Source: Monoplex corrugatus
Taxonomy: Eukaryota; Mollusca; Gastropoda; Littorinimorpha; Ranellidae
Reading direction: 5' to 3'
Assembly: GCA_030674185.1 (NCBI GenBank)
Contig: JAPXFY010000031.1
Span: 2,041,656-2,105,655, forward strand
Length of the DNA stretch: 64,000 nt
Shown: positions 1-14,100 of the stretch, in pieces
Numbering within the stretch: position 1 is the first letter of the stretch
Layout: every line of letters begins with the position of its first letter
The notes under the pieces: generated by a model
Told to the model about the DNA's origin: nothing
The model's input: only the letters and a program-made list of their open reading frames with translations
Databases searched by the model: none
Translations under genes and position numbers: made by a program

Positions 1-51
1 ACTCTTTCCTTACACAGCACATACCAACAGCAGAGATGTGTCATTGTGCAG

Positions 52-227
52 GTGAATCGTCCCCGAACCAGATCAAAATGCCACTGCCCATCGAACGGTG
101 TGTGCGCCGGCAGAACGTGCTGTTCATGCACGAGAAGAACCAGTTCTGTGCTGAGTACTTCCAGTTCATGAAGAAGTTGCTGCTGTGCAACAACCTGTAT
201 ATCAACAAACTTATGCAGGAGAAGATG
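52..227 (+). CDS. USP9X: USP9X exon w1 (residues 1-58 of the visible protein)
   Basis: Encodes ...[20 protein letters not shown] and then the conserved [10 protein letters not shown] block just after the USP catalytic domain. The acceptor is probably AG at 50-51 (tgtgcag|gtgaa). The exon ends at ATG 225-227 with a GC donor (gcaagt). The nearest GT donor (232) would shift exon 2 into a frame with an early stop, so the GC donor is preferred. Confidence 0.8.
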
Positions 228-3041
228 GCAAGTACACAAGTGTGGGAGTGAAAGGAAGATAACTTGCCATTTAGCATCACGTAAACGTTTGATCCCAGAT
301 GGTTTCATTTTCTGATTTAGCCTTTTGAACTCTTTGTTCATTACATCCTTTGTTTGTTTGTAAGGGATTTTATACTCGGGCAGTTCTTTCAAAAGTGGAG
401 GAGGTAAGAGTGTTTTCTGATGCCCACAGGTTTTAAATGTGTGACCACACACACACACGCGCACGCGCGCACGCACGCACGCACGCACCACGCGCCACGC
501 ACACACACACACCACACACACACACCCACCCACAACAACAAAACCACACCACACACACACACACACATACACAACACACACACACACACACAACACACAC
601 ACACACACACACACACAAACCACACACAACACACACACAAAACACACACACACAACAAAACACACACCAAAACCCACACACACACATCAACATAAAATCA
701 CACATACACACCAACAACCACACAAACTAAAATCAAACACAAACACACAAAAAAAAAAACCACCCAACCCACACACCACAACACACACACAAACCACGGA
801 CATTATCAGGGCAATCAGCATGGTGTGCTATGAATCAAAATATCTCCCTGCAAAGTAACAAGTTGGCCCTGCACAAGTTTTCAGTCTGGTCGTGCGATCT
901 GTGCATTAGATGGCATAAATAAGTGTGGTGTTCTCTGATGCTTTCAGATACAGGAGGTGGACCAGGTGTGTATGACCAGTGTGGAGCTGGGCTGCAAGTT
1001 CATCTTTAACGTGGCCTTGCACACCAAGAAGTCTTTCAGGTCTGTATCATGATCCCTGTTAGGGTGGGTTGGTCCTTTAACTCACTTGCTATGTACGATT
1101 ATGCCCCTTGCCGTACCCCTGATACACACCATTTGTATAGGTCTTGAGAGAAAAATTCTTATACAAACAAATGTAAACGGAGAGTTTTGAAATTTGGCAG
1201 GTCATGTATTAAAAGATTGGTGTACAACATACTGAAATTTCAACTTTCTAACCCTCATGGTTGCTGAGTAATGGTACAAGTAAAATTAGATACATTTTCA
1301 GGTGAAAAATGTCTTACAAAATACACAGTCAGGTCAATACATCAGTTCCTACAGTCACATTTTGAATGAAATTTCATAAAATCCAACATGCACACACTCC
1401 ACGTTCACTGAAGGAAGAGATTGTCTTGAAGAGCGCTGAGATGTTGAGTATTGTTACGCCGTTTGCTTTTCCGTCGTCTGCTTCGCTGCCGAGATAGTGG
1501 GTCGTGAACTTTGCACTGTCTACACACCAGTTGCAGAGTACAGTGACCTCATGGCCTGAAACGAGGCTAAGAATGACTGAAGAATCTATTTCTGGCCTTA
1601 GTTTCGGTTAACGGAAATACTGAAAGCGCCACCAATTTTCAAAACCCAAGTCGGATTTCACCGACGCTCGTAAGTGAGAGAGTTAAAGCAGTTGGTGTGA
1701 ATGTGCTTTTGGCTGATACAGGGGAGAAGACAAGAGGTGTCGTTGTGGTATATCCAGGTTATGGGTTGATCATTGATTGTTTTATATGTAATAATTTACT
1801 GAAAATGAGATGAGCATGTTGTTCCCCCTGAGGAGATGCCAGGGGTTCTTTCAGTATAAATAGTATCCCCATCTTCTGGAAATTCTACTCACTTTGTTTC
1901 TGCCTTGTTCCTTTGCTTTCTGTCATTTCTTCCTATCATTTTCTGCCTTGCTGGTCCATTCACCTGTATGTGTTTGATACGGTCTTCCATACTTTTTCTT
2001 AGGATTGATAATTAGGTATGTATATTAAGTTGTGTTTTTGGCTCTAGGGAGGTGAGATATGTGGAAGCAGTTTTAGGTAATTTAGGCCCATGTTTTAGTG
2101 TCCTTAGTGATGCTTAAATTTGTATGCAAGTGTGTTTTTTAAGTCCCCTGTGTGGTAAATTGACGGAATGATCAACACCAGGGGCATGTCCTTAGATTAT
2201 GTTGTGAATGCATTGAAATGTGTACTTAATTTTCTTTTTTTCTTTTCTGTTTTTTTTTTTTTATGTTTTGAAGTGGTTACAGCCCTGATATAGCTCTGTG
2301 CAGTCGGCTGGGCTTTAAACGATAACAAAAAGCATGTTGTTCCCTGTGGGATTCTTCTGGATTGATGTTTTTGTGACTTGAAATGAAATCACGTCAGTTC
2401 AGTTAGAAGAGCTCTTTGTATAAAAAGTTCTATTGACAATAGAAGCAAACTCTTTAAACCAACAATGTTGCGAGACATGTGTTAACAAAACAGAATGACA
2501 GCATCCACTTTTCATGACAGGTTACACAAATATGTATCTTTTAATCCACAGGGGACCTGCCTTAGAGTGGTATGAATCCATTCACATGCTCGTTCGATCG
2601 TCAGCTGCTGTGCGATCATGGATGGCCCACAATGTGTTCTTTGCTCATCCGTCACGCTTCGCTGAGTACCTGTTGGAGTGCCCGACATCAGAGGTAGGCC
2701 TTCACAACTTGTGTTGCAAAAAAAAAAAGTTAAATAGTGTATACTCCACCAGCTCAAACCCATACAATGTCAGTGTTATGGGACAACCTCTACCTAAAAT
2801 CTTACTGATAGATTCAACTTGTTAAACTGTGTGTATGTGTGCAGATTTGCAGTGCTTTTATGTGTGTGTGTATCGTATCGTATCGTTCTTTAATTTAACG
2901 TGTGTTCACTATGAGTGATTGTGTGTGTGTGTGTGTGTGGGTTCGCAGTACTTTTACTCTGTGTGTGTGTACGTACTAGCAGGTTTGCAGTGCTTTTACC
3001 TGTGTGTGTGTGTGTGTAGGTTCGCAGTACTTTTACCTCTG

Positions 3042-3111
<70 letters not shown>

Positions 3112-3216
3112 GTTCGCAGTACTTTTACCTCTGTGTGTGTGTGTGTATGTACTAGCAGGTTCGCTGTGCTTTTACCTGTTTGTGTGTGTGTGTGTGCAGG
3201 TTCGCAGTACTTTTAC

Positions 3217-3280
<64 letters not shown>

Positions 3281-3391
3281 GTTCGCAGTACTTTTACCTC
3301 TGTGTGTGTGTGTGTATGTACTAGCAGGTTTGCTGTGCTTTTACCTGTTTGTGTGTGTGTGTGTGTGTGTGTAGGTTCGCAGTACTTTTAC

Positions 3392-3465
<74 letters not shown>

Positions 3466-6400
3466 GTTCGCAGTACTTTTACCTCTGTGTGTGTGTGTGT
3501 ATGTACTAGCAGGTTTGCTGTGCTTTTACCTGTTTGTGTGTGTGTGTGTGCAGGTTCGCAGTGCCTTTGGCAAGATTGTGGTGTTGCTGGCACATGCCAG
3601 TCAGAAGGATGGTCCCTGCCCTCCTCCTCTTCTCCAGGGTCTTTACGGTCAGTCACTTTACATCTTACAGTTCTCTTAGTAAGAAAACACTGTTAAGAAT
3701 GGAAGTATCTGAACGCCTTATTGAAATGAGGACATAATAATATTCACATTATTGATAGCAGACATATATACAAAGACTCCACAAAAAGAAGCATGAATAA
3801 CAGTAACAAAGAAAAGCAGACTTCTGTTTGCCTCTGGTGGAGGTTAAGCTCCAAATCTAGGACTTGGACCAACTTGGGGCAGGTAAACTTTATACATACA
3901 GCACTTTTTTTTAAGGACTATAGAATACACTTTTATGTGAACTACTGTTGTTAATTATTGAATGAAAATTTGGTGAAATGTGTTAGAACAAGTATTGAGA
4001 ACAATGGTCACAAGCCACAGATTGGTAAAGAAGAAATATAAATGTGAAGGAACAAGTGAGAAACATTCCACTGAGAGTCTTGGAAAAAAGGCCATGAACA
4101 TGCTTGTTTTAAAAAGTAATTGTCTTGGTTTGATTTTGTTGAGTGAACTGACTGACTCATTATTTTATGTTTATGTATTTTGTTTCATTCTGATTTATTG
4201 ACTTTTTTTTTTTTTTTTTTGGTTACAGTGAGCCAGCCAGCAGACCCCAACGCCACTCTGAGCGACCACATTCTGAGTGCAGTTCTGACGTTACTGAGGA
4301 AAGAGGTGTCAGAACACGGCCGCCACCTCCAGCAGTATTTTCACCTGTTCCTCATGTACTGCAACCTGGGCATTGAGGAGGTAAGCACATGGAATAAAGC
4401 CACCCTGCAGCATACAGGTTGGCTTGTTCACCGCCCATCGTAATGTTTCAGTCGTTCTGGTGGTGTCTGTGTTTAACACTTTGGCATTGTCAGCTGGCTA
4501 TTTGACCTACTTCCCTGCAGACGTGCCAGCTGCCACTGACTACTTTCCTTGGAAACGTGCATTTTTAGGCCACTTTGAATTTTCACAGGCGCTCCAAATG
4601 ACTAACATCAACATGTAGGGTATGGTTAGAAAGGTAATTTAATCCTCTTTTAGGATATCTACAGTATAAGATTTGTTCAGACATGCTTTGAGGTAATTTG
4701 TGCAACGAAATATCATGGTTGAGGAGCATTTCAGACAAGCATTTCATCCATTCAGCAGATGTAAACAAAACAGAAAAAAGAGACACCAGTTCTCCATGAC
4801 TTGTATCATCTGATCAAAAGCTCAAAAAAGTACACACACACACACATAAATTCCACAATCCTGAGTGAACAGCGATATCGCGCGTTCGCAGGGCGCTCCG
4901 TTTTGCCTTTGTTTCAGTGAAGCACGCGGTTCGGGTGACGTTGTTCTCGCGCCCAAAAAATTCTTCAAATAGACTTTTTACTCGGGAAATCACTCTCACA
5001 GTATTTAGAAATGGTTACTTGATACTATAATAGAGGTTGTTTCCCAAGACCATAACTGGCTTCACGTAGGAATTTTCTAACGCAAGACGCGAGAATCCTA
5101 GCGTTACGTTGTCAGCGGCGAGCTTGCTGAATGCTATATCCCTAGCGTTCCGGCGCCTGCGGTTCTCCGCGTGAACGCTAGCGGGCTAGCGTTACGATGT
5201 GAAAAAGTTAAGATCTTGTTGGTGCAGAGGGTTTTGCACGTGCTTAGGGAGTCCGTAGATTTGGGTGGAGCGCATATGCATTTGTACAAGTATGAGGAAT
5301 ACCTCCTGAACAACTTCTCACTGACATGAGCTCCTGATCAAGTGCTTATTTTTCTTCTCTTGCAGAAAGAGCAGTTATTGAAACTAAACGTGCCCCAGCT
5401 GTTGATGTTGGTGGCTCTGGACGAGGGTCCAGGCCCTCCTATCAAGTACCAGTACGCTGAGCTGAGCAAGTTGTACTCAACTGTGTCCCATCTGGTCCGC
5501 TGCTGTGATATCTCCCACCGCTGTGTCTCCTCTGTCAGTGTGAGTACTGCTGTTATTTTTGTTGTTATTATTCTGAATAATGCGCATTGTTTGGCCTATT
5601 TGTTATTATTCTGAATAATGTGCATTGTTTGGCCTATTTGTTATTATTCTGAATAATGTGCATTGTTTGGCCTATTTGTTATTGTGAATAATGCGCATCA
5701 TTTGACGTACACTGTGCTGGCATTATGTTGCATAGTCTGTATACTTTGTCTTTGGTAAGTGGCACACTGCATGTTGTTGTGAGTCATTTACACACTCCAT
5801 GTCAGTTATCTCCCATGTCAATTCCTGTGTACCGGGCGTTGAAGTATGATAGGGAAATAATTGTTGAAAATACAAATAAAAGCCTTGTTGTTTGAAATTT
5901 GATGGTATAGTGTTGATGTAACATTCTTTAACTCTGTAGAAAAGCATATCATGTACTGACTTGTTCTTGGGTATTACACTATCATCATTACTGTTAATTC
6001 AATCGAGTCGCAGTCTTCAGGGTCATTCTGCCCCCTCAATTCGGAGGATTTGTAGCACATTTAAAAAAAATATAGAAAAACAACCAAATAAAGTAGACAA
6101 ACAAAGTAAAGTGATACAGAAAGACCAGGATTAGATCTTTACAAATAATCTTACTTTATTTATGGTATTCCGTGTACTTGTAAATGATGAGGTATCCAAA
6201 TAGGTATCCAAAGGGGGGGTAATTTTTTTTTTTGATGGATATGAAACACACACTGTGAAACAGTTTTAGATGAAGTCCAGAACATGATTTCGATGCCATG
6301 GATGTTTCAAATCACAAGATTACTGGTAGTTGTCACTTTTTGCGTACAGTTGCTCCAGAGCACAAAATATTTACAGAATTGTAAGGTTCGACTTGCTTTC

Positions 6401-8076
6401 CTTGACGCCATTTGCGAAATTCGCATGTCGCGGGTAGCGCTGAAAAAAGGCTACTGTTGTCTTTGTTTCACATTGCCACAAACGGTCTAAGGTAAATAAA
6501 TGCTGTAAACATACCCTAGTTTAGGTTCCCAGTGAGCTTTCCCTATAACTGATGCTTCTGACGTAAAAAAAAATACAAATGTCCGCCGTCGATAAATCGA
6601 CGTCACGTACCCAAGCAGTAAACAGAAGTGACGGAGATATTCTTCCGGCACGAAGCGATTGAGTTAACATCTGACCCCTCAGTTGTAAGCATCTGGATTG
6701 CATCATGAAGACTGAGTGACAGTTTGCCTTGCCTGCAGTGCACAGCGCACAAATCCCAGATACTTTAGTTGGCCACTTTCTGCCGGCTATCAATAGCGCG
6801 CCCCTTCCCTTCCACTCCCCACACCCTTTTCACCTGTCCCTTTATCACTAGTGCGGGGAGCACAAAGGCGCGCTACACTGACGGACTTTGGTCGACCCTG
6901 CCTGGCTAAAAATAGCACACACAGGCGACGCCGGCTCGCAACTAAAGGGTGGCAGAATGGCTGGGAAAATGCAGCTGTGAGTGGCTTTCAGGCAGTCACA
7001 CATCACTGTTTTTTGGTGTTATTTATGAATGAAGCGAAGCTGAGTTACATTGGAATTTTTTGTATTGCACGACGGTCATTTTAGTGCTAACGGGCTGTAA
7101 ATAATCGCACACATCATCTCCGTGTGTTATTTTTGATTGCAAATCATCGCCACAATGATGCAGCTTTTCAAAGTTAGAGTGCAAATGTGGACATTGGCTT
7201 AGAGAGTTGCCGAGTCTGCATGCCAATGTCTGCATATGCGGATCATAATTTTGAAAAATTGCACCGTTATGGTGATCAGTGGCAATCAAAATTAACATGC
7301 AGAGATGATGTGTGGGGGTATATATTATACACAAAGGAGGTTCAGGAAGTTGCAAATCTGCACAAAAATGGTGACAAGGGAGATTGGAAAAGTCTCAAGA
7401 AGACGGTAACTTGTGATGTAGACTTTATGGAACTTTGACATCCTATCCACTTGGCTGTAGCATCTTTCAGGTCAAGTGTTGAAATCAGTTATTGGACAGT
7501 ATGTAAGTACACAGCTGTCCTGTTTCTCTAAATGTGTTACTATTGTATGTCCCTGATTTTTGTGATCAGATCACTGACATCAGAATGTGGGTGGGCATGT
7601 CTGGTACTGTTGGGTCTTTTTGTCTGTTCTTTTGTCAGTTTTGATTCTGTGGTGCAGACAGATCATGTGGTATGTACCCTTTCAGTAGATCATGTAGTAT
7701 ATGCCCTTTTTCACTGTGTTTATTATGTGGTACAAATCTGGTTGGCAAGCAAACATGTGAAGTAGAGACGCATTATGTTGAGGACTCGTGAAATCTTGGT
7801 CATTAGAAATGTATTTCACATGAAGCAGTCATTCTGGTGCTGATCACTATACTTGCATGCTAATATATCACACTTTTTCAAGTATTTTCAACAGATTTAT
7901 GTGCTTTGATTTTTATTTTAAGGAACATTTTTTTTTTAGCAATTTTTTTTTTTTTTTTTTTGGTATGAGCGGGCATACACATGTATACACAGACGTACGC
8001 ATGCACGCACACACACGTACACACACACGCTCTCTCTCTCTCTCTCCCTTCTCCCTCCCCCCCTTTCTGTCTCTCT

Positions 8077-8120
<44 letters not shown>

Positions 8121-11100
8121 AGAAGCAATAAGAGACAGATGTTGGTTTACATGTTTACAGAACCAGCCCCCACTGGCCAACAACCCCTATGCAGACCCGC
8201 ACTGTCCCCGCCCCCTGATGACGCTACAGCCTCAGGTGGAGGACATCCTGCTGGCCAGAACCATCTATGTCAAGAAACTCATTGAGGAGTGCAACAACTC
8301 TGAGGACACCGCCAAGCTTCTCAAGGTAGGCACTGTATGATGTTGATCTGTGTCCTGATAAATACGGTTTTTGTGTCATGTTGTTTTGGTTTGTTAACCC
8401 TTTTGACTCCCGCAACTACACAATCTTAACCCTCTGACTCACACACACTATCCACCAGCTGCCTGCGGAAAGCTGATGGATAGGGTGAGGGAATCAAAGA
8501 TTAAGTTTTTGCTTTGCTAGCATGATTGACAATGCAGGATGCTGGTGGACAGGGTGCGATAGTCTAAGGGTCAGTATGATCGTATTAAAGGTAATAATTG
8601 TTTTTGTTTTGCTAGTGTGATAATATTTAATGTAATAATGAATAAAGATTGTAACTAGTGCAGCTCCAGGAGCACCAAACTCGTCAGACTTCTCAAGGTT
8701 GTTTTTACTTGATATCGGTTTGTTTGTTTTTTGTTTTTTTTTATCCACGTGTAAAATGTAATTGGACAATAATAGCTGAAAACAGTCAGTGAAAAAGAAA
8801 AAGGAGCTACAACAGAAGGATAAAAAGTATAGACAAGCACTCACATCTTGGTAAATAAAAGTACATTCGAAAGCATGCTTACTGTATAGCCCCCTCCCCC
8901 ACCTTCCAGTTGCAAGCGTACGTGTACATAGCTTAACACTCTATATGTGGCTGAAAGAACATCTGTTGACAGGATTTGAAATCACTTCTGATTTTGTAGA
9001 TTTCAACCATAGCCTTAGAGCGTCAAGTTGAAAACTTATTAGGGAGTTAGATGGTATGAGATCTTGGCACCATCATTAGTACTGCTAAGTCTGTACCTCC
9101 TGTCTCACCAATGACAGATGGTACGAGATCTTGGCACCATCATTAGTACTACTAAGTCTGTACCTCCTGTCTCACCAATGACAGATGGTACGAGATCTTG
9201 GCACCATCATTAGTACTGCTTGAGTCTGTACCTCCTGTCTCACCAATGACAGTTAAATGGTACAAGATCTTGGCACCATCATTAGTACTGCTTGAGTCTG
9301 TACCTCCTGTCTCACCAATGACAGTTAGATGGTACGAGATCTTGGCACCATCATTAGTACTGCTAGGTCTGTACCTCCTGTCTCACCAATGACAGTTAGA
9401 TGGTACGAGATCTTGGCACCATCATTAGTACTGCTAAGTCTGTACCTCCTGTCTCACCAATGACAGTTAGATGGTACGAGATCTTGGCACCATCATTAGT
9501 ACTGCTAAGTCTATACCTCCTGTCTCACCAATGACAGTTAGATGGTACGAGATCTTGGCACCATCATTAGTACTGCTAAGTCTATACCTCCTGTCTCACC
9601 AATGACAGTTAGATGGTACGAGATCTTGGCACCATCATTAGTACTGCTAAGTCTATACCTCCTGTCTCACCAATGACAGTTAGATGGTACGAGATCTTGG
9701 CACCATCATTAGTACTGCTAAGTCTATACCTCCTGTCTCACCAATGACAATGAATAAGGTAAGGGGGCATAACCAGCATACATGTCACTTGACTGTACAA
9801 AGTAGTAATAATAATAATTAGTACTTATAAGCGCAAGATCCAGAGAACTCTGCTCCAAGCGCTTTACAATTCACCCTATCTTTACCACCCCTATTCGCCA
9901 CTTCAACATTAGCAGTTATACATACATATCAATCAAGTCTACTATAATTACAATGACATCAACACAAACAGAAACATGTCTATCAAATCTAACCAATAGT
10001 TGCCCATCGGACAGACAATAATAGATATTACATCACAAGTTATCCAAAATACACAAACAACCACACCCACAATGCACATTATATAATACACGAATCATGC
10101 GCACAAACGCAACAGCCCAAACAATATTTTAAAGACAGAAACTTTTTTCACATTTTTCTATACAGATGTGTTTTGAGGCCAGATTTGAATGAGGTGATTG
10201 TGTCTGAGTGCCTAAGGATGTTGGAGATGTTGTTCCATGTTTGGGGTGCTTGATAGGAGAATGCTCGTTGTCCATATGTTTTTGTTCGAATGTGGGGGAT
10301 GCGAAAGAGTCGTGTGTCTGCAGAAGAACGCAACTGACGGGATGGTGTGTAGATGTCAAGAAGCGAGGATAGGTATTCTGGCGCAGTGTTCGAAACAATC
10401 GAAAAGGAAAGAGTAGCAAGCTTGTAATCTATTCTGTCAGAGACAGGCAGCCAGTGCAGAGTGCGGAGGAGAGGAGTGACATGGTCAAACTTAGAGGATT
10501 TAAAGATGAGACGTGCAGCGTTGTTCTGAATCTTTTGAAGTCTGTCTAAAAGGTTTTTGGGGATGCCAGCTAAGAGAGAGTTGCAGTAATCAATCCTTGA
10601 AAGAACAAATGCACAAATGCACAAAGTAAGGAAAGGTAAAATGGTAAATGGATATAGTGTTACCTTTCTATAAGTAATTGTGACTGTTTCTTTGAATCAT
10701 GATATCAGATGTGTGTTGATACAATTACATTGTCATGTATGTGTTGTGTCTGTCTGCAAGAGATACATGGTGATATATATATACAGTGAAGTAAGGCACC
10801 TTGATCCAGTGTTCACAGGTTTGACATGGCGTGGTGGTTTCTGTGTTTTCAGTTCTGTTCCTGGGAAAACCCACACTTCTCTTCAACTGTACTTAGTGAG
10901 CTCCTGTGGCAGGTCAGTATTGTGTGCTGTGCTCTTGTTGGAAGAGGGATAGACTTTGATTTCCTTTGGGTCAGATAAAGTTTTTTTTTAAATGTGTTTT
11001 TGGATGTCGTGAAATTTTCAGTTCTGATTAGCTTTTGTGCAGGCATGTTTTCAGCCTTGAACTTGCCTTTGTTGTTGGCTTGACGATAAATAACTAGAAA

Positions 11101-14100
11101 TCTTTTAAGTGTGCTGATAAAAAACACAGTTGTAAAAATAGTTTCAATTTCAGTTTCTCAAGATGATGTCTCCGCGCTTGGAACGAATTCCATATGCACT
11201 AATGTCACAGGTATCACGTGATGGTGACCGTGGCACATGCCTTAACTCGATGGCGATGTGCCGCAGCTATAGCTGCGGAGCTTCGTGTCTCAACTGTGAC
11301 GCTCCGCAGCTGTAGCTGCGGAGATGTTATGGGTTTTTCCACCAAGACTACGTGTATACTCTAATAAGGGAGATTATACTGACAGCCGAGTTTAACCATT
11401 GACCTTTTAAAACATATAGAACAGGATAGGTTTATTGTCGTTGGGTATTCTCCATAATTTTTTAAATAGTACCAAAAACTGTGCGTCTTGACAGTTTCAG
11501 CAGCCATTTTAGGGTGCGTCTCCAAAGAGGTAAGTCTGCACATAAACCCATGAGCTGGCCAGGTCCTGAGGCCCTACCTAGACTTATGTTTTATACTGGT
11601 ATTTTATTAGCCTACCACTGGAATAATCTTGGTTACATGTAAATTACATGTGTATGTGTGTATCTTACCTTCAAAAAAGGAACATGTATATGAAGTAAAT
11701 AAATAAATCATTTACTGTATAAATCATTTACTGTAAAAACAAACACTGTTAAAAATCTTGAGAAACCCCACTCAGCTTGATAGTTTCTATATGAAAGAGT
11801 GCTGTGGTTTTTGTTTTGTTTGGTTTTACATGTTAAGGTTAGTCCAGTACATTGTTTTTGAAATGTATTCTGTGAGATTTTAGAAAGTTCCGTTGACTTG
11901 TATACAGTGGGCATCTTAGGGCCCCCTGCCTGAACAGAAAGAGATGCAAGCAAAACGTTAGAGAAAGGATTAGTGCTCTCATCCTGGTTTGGCAGTGTAT
12001 ATTGCTGAGGCACTGTGTGTATGTTTTAGAATATTTTGATCTTGTATGACTGCATTTGCTGCTGTTCTGCTGTGAATAGATCTAATTTCAGTTCCTTATA
12101 TCATTGTGTCCTGGTTTGGATGTAAATGAAGGCAAAGAGATCAAAAAGAATTTGGTCAACACTCTGCCACTCTTTATATACTTTGAGGTGAAGATTTGTG
12201 ACGTTGTGAAATTAAGGTCGGATTGTTCCTTAGAATCTTGATACATTAAATCTTTCACGAAGCTTGACCCTAAATATTGAAAAGAATCATTTCACTTGGT
12301 GGACGCTCATTGATATTGTATTTTGTAATCATTCGTATTATTTTATTGATTTCTGTTTTATGTCATACCACTCTTGTCCCCCTTTTGATCTCTTGTTGTC
12401 ATGTGTTATGTCAGGTGGCATACTCCTACACCTATGAGTTGCGCCCCTACCTTGACCTGCTCCGACAGATGTTGATGATCGAGGACTCATGGCAACACCA
12501 CCGTATTCACAATGCTCTCAAAGGCATCCCTGATGACCGTGATGGCCTTTTTGACACCATCCAGCGTTCAAAGAACCACTACCAGAAGCGGGCATACCAG
12601 TGCATCAAAATGATGGTCCTGCTCTTTACAAAGTGAGTGGGAGAGTGTTTTATATTGCAATGCAACTTGGTTCTGTCTCAATATCTTGACTCCACTTGTA
12701 ATGTAGGTTGAAGCTTATTACAACTGCTATGATCATCAACCTATATCCTGACTCCATTGAAATATAAGCTGAAGCAAGCTTGTTGCAACTGCCGTGATCA
12801 TCAACCAACATCCTGACTGCACTGAAATATAAGCTGAAGCAAGCTTGTTGCAACTGCCGTGATCATCAACCTCTATCTTGACTCCACTGAAATATAAGCT
12901 GAAGCAAGCTTGTTGCAACTGCCATGATCATCAACCTATATCTTGACTCCACTGAAATATAAGCTGAAGCAAGCTTGTTGCAACTGCCGTGATCATCAAC
13001 CTATATCCTGACTCCATTGAAATATAAGCTGAAGCAAGCTTGTTGCAACTGCCGTGATCATCAACCAACATCTTGACTCCACTGAAATATAAGCTGAAGC
13101 AAGCTTGTTGCAACTGCCGTGATCATCAACCTATATCTTGACTTCACTGAAATATAAGCTGAAGCAAGCTTGTTGCAACTGCCGTGATCATCAACCAACA
13201 TCTTGACTCCACTGAAATATAAGCTGAAGCAAACTTGTTGCAACTGCTATGATCATCAACCTATATCTGACTCCATTGAAATATAAGCTGAAGCAAGCTT
13301 GTTGCAACTGCCATGATCATCAACCTCTATCTTGACTCCACTGAAATATAAGCTGAAGCAAGCTTGTTGCAACTGCCATGATCATCAACCTATATCCTGA
13401 CTCCATTGAAATATAAGCTGAAGCAAGCTTGTTGCAACTGCCATGATCATCAACCTCTATCTTGACTCCACTGAAATATAAGCTGAAGCAAGCTTGTTGC
13501 AACTGCCGTGATCATCAACCTATATCTTGACTCCACTGAAATATAAGCTGAAGCAAGCTTGTTGCAACTGTCATGATCATTGCCCAATATCTTGACTCTA
13601 CTTACAGTGTAGCTGAAGCTTATTACAACTGTCATGATCATTGCCCAATATCTTGACTCTACTTACAGTGTAAGGCTGAAGCTTATTACAACTGTCATGA
13701 TCATTGCCCAATATCTTGACTCTACTACAGTGTAGGCTGAAGCTTATTACAACTGTCATGATCATTGCCCAATATCTTGACTCTACTTACAGTGTAGGCT
13801 GAAGCTTATTACAACTGCCATGATCATTGCCCAATATCTTGACTCTACTTACAGTGTAGGCTGAAGCTTATTACAACTGTCATGATCATTGCCCAATATC
13901 TTGACTCTACTTACAGTGTAGGCTGAAGCTTATTACAACTGCCATGATCATCATTACAGATGTTTCACAGTCTGTTGCTGTACGTTTTCTGTATCTAGTC
14001 TATACGGCAGATGGCAGATGCACATCAGAAATAGCCAGCAGAATTGGCCAAGGTGAAACAGCATTCAAGAAGATGAAAAGTGTTCTCACAAACAAATGCC

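Noticed and set aside
446..796. Histidine/threonine-rich and cysteine/valine-rich ORFs in CA/GT tracts (also 3004-3679, 32207-32801, 57929-58374)
   Set aside because: They come from dinucleotide repeats, which are open in several frames on both strands.
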